DNA of 64,000 nt from Rossellomorea sp036867415 (GTDB lineage: Bacteria > Bacillota > Bacilli > Bacillales > Bacillaceae_B): NCBI RefSeq assembly GCF_036867415.1, contig NZ_JBAJHU010000001.1, forward strand, positions 496,001-560,000, in the 5' to 3' direction. This document shows positions 44,239 to 52,245 of this stretch, one piece after another. Positions within the stretch are counted from its first letter, which is position 1, and every line of letters begins with the position of its first letter. The position numbers were made by a program, and so were the translations under genes. The notes beneath the pieces are model-generated. The model worked only from the letters and a program-made list of their open reading frames with translations, had not been told where the DNA came from and did no database searches.

Positions 44239-44293
44239 AAAGGCCCGTTTCTGACTGTGCTAACGCATTTATGTAGTCTGGGACGGGCCTTCG
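44239..44293 (+). terminator. AAGGCCCGT-family hairpin after rlmD
   Basis: AAAGGCCCGT and ACGGGCCTT arms enclose an imperfect inner stem with the family's TAACGCATT core. It lies 4 bases after the stop codon. Confidence 0.65.
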
Positions 44294-44410
44294 TTTATTA
44301 CTATAATGCAAATAGTATACATTGGTTTAATGGGTAGTAAGTCGCCTGCAAGGCAAAGTCAGCTTCCATGGAAAATATTCTTGATTTAAGTGCTGACACA
44401 GGTTTATAGT

Positions 44411-44429
44411 TTAATTAAACACTGGTCAA
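44411..44429 (+). promoter_or_regulatory. TetR operator 1
   Basis: TTAATTAAACACTGGTCAA; the reverse complement of 45036-45054 with one internal difference. The core ACCA/TGGT is quasi-palindromic. It lies 20 bases before the TetR start, as expected for autoregulation. Confidence 0.65.
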
Positions 44430-44449
44430 TAAAAAGGATGAGGAATGAA

Positions 44450-45019
44450 ATGTCACCAAGAAAAGCAGTAGCACAGGAACTCACACAAGATATGGTGATG
44501 ATGGCGGCGCGTGAGCTATTCCGGGAAAAAGGGTATCAGCAGGTTTCAATGAGGCAGATTGCATCCGCCCTCGGATACAGCCATGGCTCGCTATATTACC
44601 ATTTTAAAAACAAAGCTGAATTATTTTACGCCATGATCGAAACGGATTTTAAGCTTTTGGATCAGTGGCTTGATGACGTGATGAAAAGGGAAATGGATGA
44701 CAAAGGAAAATTGAGTGAAGTTCTGCTTGCATTCATACGCTTCGGGCTGACTCACAAAAGCCAGTATGAAATGATGTTCCTCCTTGCTGATGAAGAGGTC
44801 AAAAGTTATGTGAACAAGGGACCGAATGAGTCGTATGAAAAATTCGCGCAATCACTTGTCGAACTTAGCAAGAGAGAGATCACCATTCAGCAGACCTGGT
44901 CGATTTTTTTGTCTCTGCATGGTTTTGTCAGTCATTATTGTCGTTGTGATGAAACGTTTGAAGAAGTGAAAAGCCTGGCTCATTCCCACGTAAATTTTAT
45001 CCTGAAATCTACAGGATAA
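44450..45019 (+). CDS. TetR/AcrR family regulator
   Basis: A 189-residue regulator. The N-terminal helix-turn-helix (about 13-60) reads MAARELFREKGYQQVSMRQIASALGYSHGSLYYHFKNKAELF; the rest is a helical ligand/dimer domain. ATG 44450 has GATGAGG 6-7 bases upstream. A short hairpin overlaps its stop codon (TCCTG/CAGGA then T-rich). The next gene starts 48 bases on, with a matching operator between. Confidence 0.88.
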   Translation: MSPRKAVAQELTQDMVMMAARELFREKGYQQVSMRQIASALGYSHGSLYYHFKNKAELFYAMIETDFKLLDQWLDDVMKREMDDKGKLSEVLLAFIRFGLTHKSQYEMMFLLADEEVKSYVNKGPNESYEKFAQSLVELSKREITIQQTWSIFLSLHGFVSHYCRCDETFEEVKSLAHSHVNFILKSTG

Positions 45020-45035
45020 AATTTTTTGGGGTTGT

Positions 45036-45054
45036 TTGACCAGTGGTTAATTAA
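45036..45054 (+). promoter_or_regulatory. TetR operator 2 (before NmrA-like gene)
   Basis: TTGACCAGTGGTTAATTAA is an inverted copy of the site at 44411. TTGACC could also serve as part of a promoter, so the repressor may control this gene separately. Confidence 0.65.
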
Positions 45055-45067
45055 AAGGAGGTTCAAT

Positions 45068-46000
45068 ATGAAAAAGGCAATGGTAGTCGGGGCTTCTGGA
45101 GGAATGGGGTACGCGCTTGTTACGGAGCTGGTCAACCGGGGAATTGAAGTAGTGGCATTTGCACGTGGGAAAGAGAAGTTAATCGGATTATTTGGTGAAG
45201 TCGATCTCGTTACAGTCCGTACCGGGGACGCAGAAGTGAAAGACCAGCTGATTGATGCAGGGAAAGGCTGCGATGTCATATTCCATGCTATGAACCTTCC
45301 TTATCAGGATTGGAAGGAAAAATTAGCCGTCATCACAGGTAATGTGATCTTGGCAGCTCAAAAAAATGGAGCAAGCCTTGCAGTGGTTGACAATATCTAT
45401 TCTTATGGAAGAAGCGGAGGTAACAGGCTGACCGAAGATACAGTGAAGCATCCTCATACGCGAAAGGGGAAGCTGCGATTGGAAATGGAGCAAATGATCA
45501 TGCAATCCGCTGTTCCGGCGTTTATCTGTCATTTTCCGGACTTCTATGGTCCTAATGCCACCAACACCTATATCCATTTCACATTGGAACAAATTCTGAA
45601 TAAGAGGAAGGCGGGATTCGTCGGACCCAGGAATGTTCAGCGTGAGTTCATGTATACTAAGGACGGGGCAAAAAACATGGTGGAGCTGGCATGCAGCACG
45701 GAAGCTTATGGGCATAGGTGGAATGTTCCTGCCGTTGCCCCGATAACAGGACATGAATTGGAGAAACTTCTAAAGAATCATCTTGGTTCTGAGAAACAAC
45801 TCTATTACATCTCAAAGCCGATGTTCGCCATCTTCGCCCTTTTCGCTGGAAAAAAGATGCGTGAAGCACTTGAGATGCAATATATAAACTCGGAACCTAC
45901 CATTCTATCAGGAGAAAAACTGGAAAGGTTCATGGGTGAAGTGAAGGGGACTCCATATGAACAGGGGATAGAGGAAACCATTGCATTCATGAAAAGATAG
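45068..46000 (+). CDS. NAD(P)-dependent epimerase/NmrA-like SDR protein
   Basis: A 310-residue Rossmann protein of the extended/atypical SDR type. The dinucleotide loop is VVGASGGMGYALV (about 5-17). Later FPDFYGP and YTKDGAKNMVEL resemble epimerase substrate-domain motifs. The Tyr of the classical YxxxK pair is not evident (YSYGRSGG near the expected place), so it may act as an NAD(P)-binding reductase or sensor. AAGGAGG lies 6 bases before ATG 45068. Substrate unknown; probably induced when the TetR ligand is present. Confidence 0.82.
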   Translation: MKKAMVVGASGGMGYALVTELVNRGIEVVAFARGKEKLIGLFGEVDLVTVRTGDAEVKDQLIDAGKGCDVIFHAMNLPYQDWKEKLAVITGNVILAAQKNGASLAVVDNIYSYGRSGGNRLTEDTVKHPHTRKGKLRLEMEQMIMQSAVPAFICHFPDFYGPNATNTYIHFTLEQILNKRKAGFVGPRNVQREFMYTKDGAKNMVELACSTEAYGHRWNVPAVAPITGHELEKLLKNHLGSEKQLYYISKPMFAIFALFAGKKMREALEMQYINSEPTILSGEKLERFMGEVKGTPYEQGIEETIAFMKR

Positions 46001-46133
46001 AAAATAGTATAGTGACACAGGGGACTTATTCCAAACCGTTTGCCCTAATTTCCTGCAGGGAAATTTCATCATAAATAAGCTCATCTAGTTTTGGATAAGC
46101 CCCTGACCTTAAATGTATTCACCAGCAAACAAC

Positions 46134-46727
46134 CTAATCATTCAATCCCTTCCCATCAAGGATATGCTGAACATACTTTTCAATCCTTGATACGCGGGTC
46201 TTGGATTGTTTCGCTTTTGAAAAATAGAGAATGTATGCTCTTTGTCGTCCCGGCGTTAATGCTTCAAAAGCCGCTTTAAAATGGGAGGAATCATCGAATT
46301 TAGTTTGAAGTTCTTCGGGGATCGTGTAATCCGCATTCTTTTTGAATTCCACTTCCAGACCGGCTTTTTCAATCTCGATGGCTTCTTGGATGTATGCTTT
46401 CAAGATGGTTTCCATTTCAACAATTTCCCCGGCATTGGTGAATCGGATCTGACGTGCGGACTGTACGTTTTCAGTCTGTTGAATCAGAATCCCATGGGAA
46501 TCCTTCAACAGGGCACCTTTGTGAAATAGAAGTGCACAATAATCTTTAAATCCATGGATTAACACGATATTTTTATGCCCAAGAGTATAACAAGGGTGCA
46601 TCCACTTAAACTCTTCATTCAGATCACAGTCGAGAACAATCCTTCTCAACGTTTCATATTCAACTTTCCATTTTTGGGTTTTACCTAAAAAGGCATCAAC
46701 CTCAGGATTTGTTTTACTTTTTGTCAT
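46134..46727 (-). CDS. YdeI/OmdA family protein (DUF1801)
   Basis: A 197-residue protein with a DUF1801 domain (about 15-115; CDLNEEFKWMHPCYTLGHKNIVLIHGFKDYCALLFHKGALL) and the YdeI/OmdA C-terminal domain (PEELQTKFDDSSHFKAAFEALTPGRQRAYILYFSKAKQSKTRVSRIEK). Length equals B. subtilis YdeI. Its role is unclear; distant relatives give bacteriocin protection. ATG 46727 has GAGGGGTG 7 bases upstream. Confidence 0.88.
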   Translation of the reverse strand: MTKSKTNPEVDAFLGKTQKWKVEYETLRRIVLDCDLNEEFKWMHPCYTLGHKNIVLIHGFKDYCALLFHKGALLKDSHGILIQQTENVQSARQIRFTNAGEIVEMETILKAYIQEAIEIEKAGLEVEFKKNADYTIPEELQTKFDDSSHFKAAFEALTPGRQRAYILYFSKAKQSKTRVSRIEKYVQHILDGKGLND

Positions 46728-46876
46728 CAACGTACACCCCTCATCGCTTTTCGTACATTTTACCACTTCTTGAACAAGTAACCTACTTGTGCATTTTTCA
46801 ACAATAGAAACATTGAAGGAATCTCACGCCTTCAAGTCGAATAATACATACATAGATCTTAAAGGGGGCGGTTTCC

Positions 46877-46966
46877 ATGAAAAATCATTCAAAAACGATT
46901 AATCATAGTAGAAGTAAACAAACCAAAAGGAGAGATTTTATTGAAGCAGGCATTGCTCGTCATTGA
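46877..46966 (+). CDS. Possible 29-codon leader ORF
   Basis: ATG 46877 has GGGGGCGG 5-6 bases upstream and opens a basic 29-residue frame (MKNHSKTINHSRSK...) that ends within the start of the isochorismatase gene. The strong ribosome binding site and overlap suggest a translated leader, but no family was recognised. Confidence 0.35.
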   Translation: MKNHSKTINHSRSKQTKRRDFIEAGIARH

Positions 46967-47513
46967 TGCACAACAGGAACTGATTGAAGGAAACGCCAAC
47001 GAAAAGCCGGTGGTTCACAAGGAAAAACTGATTGAAACGATCAATCGCGTCATCGGAAAAGCAATTGAAGCGGATGCGAGACTCATTTTCGTACGAGACC
47101 GGGATGTGGCCGGGGGAGAGGGTGACGGATTCCAGGTGCATAGCGGAATCAAAGTACCGGAACATGCTGTCACCTTTGATAAATCGGCGACGAATTCGTT
47201 TTACGGCACGGGGCTGCTCGACTTGTTAAAAGAGGAAAAGATTGGCCACGTGGTGATGATGGGATGTCAAACAGAGCATTGCATCGATACAGCCGTCCGG
47301 TATGCAACTGTCAGCGGACTTGACGTGACACTGGTGGCGGATGGCCATTCGACGAAAGATTCGCCTGCATTGCCGGGGGAACAGATCATCCAGCATCATA
47401 ATCATGCGCTTAATGGTCATTACAATGTTGATCATTTTTCAGACGTGAGACCATCTGAAGAAGACGTTTTTCAGCCTAAACATGATGAATACAGAAAGAA
47501 ATATGGAATGTAA
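46941..47513 (+). CDS. Isochorismatase-family cysteine hydrolase
   Basis: A 190-residue hydrolase. Catalytic residues fit the pattern Asp9 (LLVIDAQQE), Lys in FDKSATNSFYGT, and Cys in MMGCQTEHCIDTAVRYA; the cis-peptide region precedes GCQTEHC. Members act on nicotinamide, isochorismate or similar substrates; here unknown. The TTG start at 46941 has AGGAGA 7 bases upstream. Confidence 0.88.
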   Translation: MKQALLVIDAQQELIEGNANEKPVVHKEKLIETINRVIGKAIEADARLIFVRDRDVAGGEGDGFQVHSGIKVPEHAVTFDKSATNSFYGTGLLDLLKEEKIGHVVMMGCQTEHCIDTAVRYATVSGLDVTLVADGHSTKDSPALPGEQIIQHHNHALNGHYNVDHFSDVRPSEEDVFQPKHDEYRKKYGM

Positions 47514-47752
47514 ATAATAGCGAGAGCTCATTCTAATCAGTAATTATGCTGGTAGGATGGGCTTTTTATTATGAAGTTTTGGATTGGAGGAACCTTGCTT
47601 AGGTATTAAGAGCAATACTCATAGATTCATAACCTGGATTCGAGGATTAGTGGTGTCCCAGACCACACGAACGAATTAACCCATTCCGGGGCGGGATGGA
47701 ATATCGGAGGTAACTGTTCCTGGTTTAATTGTGTGATTTTTCAAATAACTAA
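47514..47752. other. Intergenic region
   Basis: A weak hairpin (GAGCTCATTCTA...TAGGATGGGCTTTTT, 47523-47568) may end the hydrolase gene. Near 47610 a TAGATTCATAA/GGATTCGAGG stretch resembles the degenerate tandem units at 14045. No gene was seen. Confidence 0.45.
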
Positions 47753-47782
47753 TTGACCTCATTTAAAAGCCAGGTCTATACT
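47753..47782 (+). promoter_or_regulatory. Predicted SigA promoter of FAD dehydrogenase
   Basis: TTGACC and TATACT are separated by 18 bases, about 60 bases before the ATG. Confidence 0.6.
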
Positions 47783-47844
47783 GAAACTACTTGACGTAAC
47801 CGTAGTAAAAAAACAGGTAGTGAGAGAAAGAAGAGTGGATCAAT

Positions 47845-49500
47845 ATGGAGTATGATGCAATCGTTGTGGGTGCAGGAATTGCAGGACTTACTGCAACGGC
47901 AGAAACGGCTGACGCCGGCAAAAAAGTGCTTCTGCTCGATCAAGAGCCAGAAGCTTCACTGGGCGGACAGGCCTGGTGGTCATTCGGCGGGTTGTTTCTG
48001 GTGAATTCCCGAGAGCAGAGAAGACTGGGGATTAAGGATTCAAAAGAATTGGCATGGCAGGATTGGCTCGGGACAGCGGGTTTTGATAGAGAGGAAGATG
48101 AAGATTATTGGGCAAGGAAATGGGCAGAAGCATATGTCGACTTTGCATCAGGTGAGAAACGCGCCTGGCTGCATGCAATGGGCATCCGATTTTTTCCTGT
48201 TGTAGGCTGGGCGGAAAGGGGCGGACATCTTGCGGATGGTCATGGAAATTCGGTACCGCGATTCCATATTGTGTGGGGCACTGGACCAGGAATTGTCGAG
48301 CCATTTGAAAGGCGGATCCGTGAACATATGAAGAACGGGCTCGTCACCTACCTTCCCCGGCACCGGGTGGACCATCTCACCTGTCAGAACGGCACCGTGA
48401 CAGGAGTGGCCGGTTCGGTCCTAGTCCCGAGTCCGGCCCCCAGGGGAGAAGACAGCAGCAGGGACGTGATTGGAACCTTTGAGTATTCTGCACAAGCCGT
48501 GCTGGTGTCGAGCGGAGGGATTGGGGCAAACCATGACCTAATCAGGAAAAATTGGCCGGATAGACTTGGTAACCCCCCTGAAAAGATGATTTCGGGCGTA
48601 CCTGCCCATGTGGATGGGCGAATGCTTGGCATTACCGAAGAAGCGGGAGGCAGGCTCGTCAATCGCGACCGGATGTGGCATTACACTGAAGGCATACACA
48701 ATTGGAACCCGGTGTGGAGTAATCACGGCATCAGGATTTTGCCTGGTCCATCATCCATTTGGCTCGATGCACGCGGGAAGAGATTCCAAGCACCGAACTT
48801 TCCAGGTTTTGATACATTGGGAACACTCGAAGCGATTAAGAAAACAGGCTTTGATTATTCCTGGTTTATACTGACTCAAAAAATCATTGAAAAGGAATTC
48901 GCTCTTTCAGGCTCCGAACAAAATCCCGACCTCACCGGAAAAAGCATCCGCAAAGTTCTGAAAAGGGCACTCCCGGGGGCATCAGGACCGGTACAGGCGT
49001 TCATGGATAAAGGAGAAGACTTCATCATTTCACATCATCTGGATGATCTCGTCAATCGTATGAACAAGTTGACGGGGCAAAGTTTACTTGATTATACAAA
49101 GATTAAAAGTCAAATTGAAGCAAGGGACCGCGAGATAGACCATCCATTTACAAAAGATCTTCAAATCACTGCTATTCGTGGAGCACGTCATTACATTGGC
49201 GATAAATTGATCCGGGTCGCTCCGCCCCATAAGATCCTAGATCCAAAAAATGGACCTCTCATTGCCGTCCGGTTAAACATTGTCAGCCGAAAAACATTGG
49301 GCGGACTGCAGACGGATCTTGCCGGCCGGGTTCTGAATGCTTCCGGTGACGCCATTCCAGGATTGTACGCAGCAGGTGAAGCAGCCGGGTTCGGCGGAGG
49401 GGGTCTCCATGGCTACCGTGCCCTTGAAGGAACATTCGTCGGCGGATGCCTGTTCAGCAGCCGTGCTGCCGGAAGGGCGATAGGCAGGAATGTGATGTGA
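47845..49500 (+). CDS. FAD-binding dehydrogenase (KstD/fumarate reductase-like)
   Basis: A 551-residue flavoprotein of the FAD_binding_2 type. The N-terminal dinucleotide motif is AIVVGAGIAGLTATAE; the C-terminal FAD segment is PGLYAAGEAAGFGGGGLHGYRALEGTFVGGCLFSSRAAGRAI. It resembles the predicted oxidoreductase group COG3573 and is related to 3-ketosteroid dehydrogenases and fumarate reductases. Substrate unknown. A purine-rich AGAAAGAAGAGTGG precedes the ATG. Confidence 0.85.
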   Translation: MEYDAIVVGAGIAGLTATAETADAGKKVLLLDQEPEASLGGQAWWSFGGLFLVNSREQRRLGIKDSKELAWQDWLGTAGFDREEDEDYWARKWAEAYVDFASGEKRAWLHAMGIRFFPVVGWAERGGHLADGHGNSVPRFHIVWGTGPGIVEPFERRIREHMKNGLVTYLPRHRVDHLTCQNGTVTGVAGSVLVPSPAPRGEDSSRDVIGTFEYSAQAVLVSSGGIGANHDLIRKNWPDRLGNPPEKMISGVPAHVDGRMLGITEEAGGRLVNRDRMWHYTEGIHNWNPVWSNHGIRILPGPSSIWLDARGKRFQAPNFPGFDTLGTLEAIKKTGFDYSWFILTQKIIEKEFALSGSEQNPDLTGKSIRKVLKRALPGASGPVQAFMDKGEDFIISHHLDDLVNRMNKLTGQSLLDYTKIKSQIEARDREIDHPFTKDLQITAIRGARHYIGDKLIRVAPPHKILDPKNGPLIAVRLNIVSRKTLGGLQTDLAGRVLNASGDAIPGLYAAGEAAGFGGGGLHGYRALEGTFVGGCLFSSRAAGRAIGRNVM

Positions 49501-49571
49501 ATCTTGAGCTTTCTCCGGTTCCACCCCATCTGGTAAAGAGTGTAGAAAATGAAATCTTTTGATTCTAAAAT

Positions 49572-50071
49572 TACGGGTTCGGAATTTTAATACAAAAACT
49601 AAATGACTGCTTCTTTTTGTTGATATATATAGGGGGTAAGAAATATACGATAATTTCCCCTGAATTTCGAACCCCTTTTAACATGGTGTCATAAGTTTTG
49701 TCAGCATGAAAATTCACATACCAATTGGTGTGCTGCGAATGATATTTATCTAGAAGGGGTGTTGATTTTTAAAGGCAGATAAATGAATCAGACATTTTTT
49801 CATCCTTCATTGTGAGTAACCTCTGATTATTTATATAAGGGGAGTTTTTCCCGTTATCCTTCAGAATAGGGCCAGGTTCGGGGGATATAAGGGGAGATTT
49901 TCTCGTTAAGGCAAAGTAGAATGGTCCATTTTCATGCTTTTGGAGTAAATAGGGGGAATTTTTCCCTCTATTTACTCTATTTTTCGTGCTATTTCCTCAA
50001 TAAGAGGAGTTTCTCCCCTTATTTTAGTAGCTTATTTTCAGGATATTCTTGTAGATTTGGAAACCGCTAAC
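49572..50071. repeat. Long non-coding repeat, copy B (inverted partner at 20398-20951)
   Basis: This roughly 500-base gene-free sequence is the reverse complement of 20398-20951 with scattered changes. It carries four stem-loops at 49835-49857, 49887-49909, 49943-49977 and 49999-50023, whose centres lie 51-62 bases apart. The last two are strong (GAGTAAATAG/CTATTTACTC and AATAAGAGGAG/CTCCCCTTATT), while the first two are imperfect. It ends 9 bases before the stop codon of the siderophore-binding gene. No transposase or open frame. Confidence 0.85.
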
Positions 50072-50080
50072 CTTATTTGA

Positions 50081-51016
50081 TCAATTCAACTCTTCAAGAA
50101 ATGCTTTCTTAAAAATATCCAGGAGATATTCCAGCGTGATTGGATCACTATACGTAATCGCTTTTGTATCTAATTCTATGACTCTATTGTTTTTAACCGC
50201 AGGGATGTTCTTCCACGTCTGCGTTTCCAAGAATGAACCGTCGCCTTCCTGGTTTTTACTGAGGACGATATAGTCACCCGCAAATTCTGGAAGCACCTCA
50301 GTGCTCAATGCATAATAGCCGGGGCCTAATGCGTTTTCTTTCACCTTTTCAGGCATTTCCAGTTTCATTGTTTGATATATTAATTCGGTTCCTCTTGCCC
50401 AGTTGTTCCCGAATACATAGGCAGATTTTGTATCATATTCAAAGACAGATACAGTGGCATCTTCCCCGATTTTTTCTTTGATCTCTTTCCCTGCTTCTTC
50501 AGCGCGAGTTGTGAAATCCTCGACCCAATCCTTTGCTTCCTGTTCTTTATTAAGGAGCTTGCCGATTTCGATCTGCTGTTCCAGGTAATCTAATTTTCCC
50601 CACGTGTATGCGACGGTAGGGGCGATTTCACTCATCTTATCAATATTTTTGGAGTGAGATCCGACGATGATCAGATCTGGCTCCAACTCAACGATTTTCT
50701 CAATGTTTTCTTCGGATACCACTTCAATTCCTTCAAGCTTCTCTTGAAACAGGGGATTTGTATTCGTCCATTGATCCACGCCGATAATTTTACCATCTAA
50801 AGCAAGTACATTAGGAGCGTTCGAAAGTGCAACAATACGGGTTGGATTGGCAGGTACCTCAACGGGTCCTGTCTCTGATTGATATGTAATCGTTTCCGGG
50901 GCAGACTTCTTACTGTCATTTGCATTCCCTTGTTCGGTCTTGGCTGTCTCACTGCTGCCACAGCCATGAAGAATGAACAGTGCCATGAGCAGGAAGGGGA
51001 TAAGTATTTTTTTCAA
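50081..51016 (-). CDS. Iron-siderophore ABC substrate-binding lipoprotein
   Basis: A 311-residue lipoprotein. The signal sequence ends in L-H-G-C (Cys19), followed by a Ser/Thr/Lys linker and a PeriBP fold with RIVALSNAPNVLALDGKIIGV, NIEKIVELEPDLIIVGS and a long central helix. It would capture ferric siderophore for an FhuBG/FeuBC-type permease that is not in the window. The start is TTG 51016 with AGG 7 bases upstream. A SigA promoter with two Fur-like boxes lies directly upstream, so iron repression is expected. Confidence 0.88.
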   Translation of the reverse strand: MKKILIPFLLMALFILHGCGSSETAKTEQGNANDSKKSAPETITYQSETGPVEVPANPTRIVALSNAPNVLALDGKIIGVDQWTNTNPLFQEKLEGIEVVSEENIEKIVELEPDLIIVGSHSKNIDKMSEIAPTVAYTWGKLDYLEQQIEIGKLLNKEQEAKDWVEDFTTRAEEAGKEIKEKIGEDATVSVFEYDTKSAYVFGNNWARGTELIYQTMKLEMPEKVKENALGPGYYALSTEVLPEFAGDYIVLSKNQEGDGSFLETQTWKNIPAVKNNRVIELDTKAITYSDPITLEYLLDIFKKAFLEELN

Positions 51017-51041
51017 TTTGTTTTCCTACTTTCTAATTAAT

Positions 51042-51098
51042 ATTGATAATCATTCTCAATTTCATTCTAAATATACTAATAATGATTCTCATTGTCAA
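51042..51098 (-). promoter_or_regulatory. Fur-controlled promoter
   Basis: On the minus strand TTGACA and TATATT are separated by 17 bases (51098 to 51070). Two Fur-like boxes lie at 51042-51060 (ATTGATAATCATTCTCAAT) and 51079-51097 (ATAATGATTCTCATTGTCA), matching the TGATAAT-n-ATTATCA pattern in most positions. Confidence 0.8.
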
Positions 51099-51266
51099 TA
51101 AAAATTGTCAATGCTACTAAAGATTGGATTATTTCGATTTTTTTCTCAACATATGAATGGGTCAATCAAAAAGGGTTCGAGCCTTTTTTGTAGAAATTAT
51201 TATGATGAAGATGGAAATGAGAGTGGTTTTGTCAGTAAAGGATCTTTTTTTAAAAGGATGATGGTC

Positions 51267-51296
51267 ATGAAAAAAGCAGTGAAAGTGGCCTCCTAA
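51267..51296 (+). CDS. cat leader peptide (9 residues)
   Basis: The frame MKKAVKVAS ends at TAA 51296, 33 bases before cat. AAAAGGATG lies upstream. Size and position match leader peptides of inducible cat genes (for example MKKSEDYSS of pUB112 cat). Drug-stalled ribosomes in the leader would open the downstream hairpin. Confidence 0.75.
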   Translation: MKKAVKVAS

Positions 51297-51322
51297 GATA
51301 ATGATAAATTATAGTAGGGGGC
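51288..51322 (+). promoter_or_regulatory. Translation attenuator hairpin of cat
   Basis: GCCTCCTA (51288-51295) pairs with TAGGGGGC (51315-51322), and inner ATAAT pairs with ATTAT, with a 2x2 internal loop. The 3' arm holds the AGGGGG ribosome binding site of cat, so the stem hides it. The 5' arm overlaps the end of the leader frame. Confidence 0.8.
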
Positions 51323-51329
51323 GTCAAAT

Positions 51330-51977
51330 ATGAATTTTATTAAAATTGATCGTGACACTTGGGGTCGAAAAGAATACTTTGAACACTTTTTGAAGCAGCA
51401 AACAACATTCAGTATCACAACCGAAATTAATATCACGATTCTTATGAAGAACTTAAAGAAAAAGAATTATAAGTTATATCCTGCATTTATTTTTATGGTG
51501 ACGAAAGCAGTTAATTCCCAGAGAGAATTCAGGACTGATTTTAACTCGGAAGGCAGTTTGGGTTATTGGACAGAGATTTGCCCTTGTTACACCATTTTTG
51601 ATGAGAAGACACACACATTTTCCGGTATCTGGACACCAATTTCAGCTGACTTTTCTGAGTTTCATGCTCACTATGAAAGGGATGTAGAAACATACAACGG
51701 TACGGGTAGTTTATTTCCAAAAACACCTATACCAGATAATCACATTCCGATATCCATGATTCCGTGGAGTTCATTTACAGCATTTAATCTAGCGATTAAT
51801 AATGGTGGAGATTTTCTACTTCCGATCATCACTGGAGGGAAATATACTGAAGTGAATGATGAAGTATTACTGCCCCTCTCTTTGCAAATTCATCATGCTG
51901 TTTGTGACGGTTATCATGCAAGCGTGTTTATGAATGACTTACAACGAATGGCTGATGAAAGTGCAGACTGGATTTAG
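51330..51977 (+). CDS. catA: Chloramphenicol O-acetyltransferase, type A
   Basis: A 215-residue trimeric CAT that transfers acetyl from acetyl-CoA to the 3-hydroxyl of chloramphenicol. The catalytic His189 lies in QIHHAVCDGYHASVF, with the structural Asp193. ISMIPWSSFTAFNL and YYPAFIF-like YKLYPAFIFMVTKAVN segments are conserved. Length is normal. GGGGG lies 8 bases before the ATG inside the attenuator stem. Codon use looks more A+T-rich than the neighbours, which may mark transfer. A terminator follows, so it is a complete single-gene unit. Confidence 0.93.
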   Translation: MNFIKIDRDTWGRKEYFEHFLKQQTTFSITTEINITILMKNLKKKNYKLYPAFIFMVTKAVNSQREFRTDFNSEGSLGYWTEICPCYTIFDEKTHTFSGIWTPISADFSEFHAHYERDVETYNGTGSLFPKTPIPDNHIPISMIPWSSFTAFNLAINNGGDFLLPIITGGKYTEVNDEVLLPLSLQIHHAVCDGYHASVFMNDLQRMADESADWI

Positions 51978-51996
51978 CAGGTCAGGAAGGTAACAC

Positions 51997-52030
51997 AAAA
52001 GGAACTGTGTAACAGCAGTTCCTTTTGTTT
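51997..52030 (+). terminator. Terminator of cat
   Basis: AAAAGGAACTG pairs with CAGTTCCTTTT across an 8-base loop, and TTTA follows. Confidence 0.85.
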
Positions 52031-52245
52031 ATCATTAAAAACAATGAACATAGCAAAGTTACTGCTATAAGACATGTTGAATAGCATCGTTTTTAAGATT
52101 GATATTCAACTGCACAGGCAATCAAAGCATAAATTGCTTCGTTGGTACAGTAATCCACCAGACCTGTTTTAACTAGACATTCCCAAACAGAAGACTATAA
52201 TGAAAAGGACAATAAGACATTTTTTACATAAAAAGGGTGGAGATT

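Noticed and set aside
51105..51296. 63-codon frame upstream of cat
   Set aside because: It is in frame with the 9-residue leader, but its own start has no ribosome binding site; the leader start at 51267 does.
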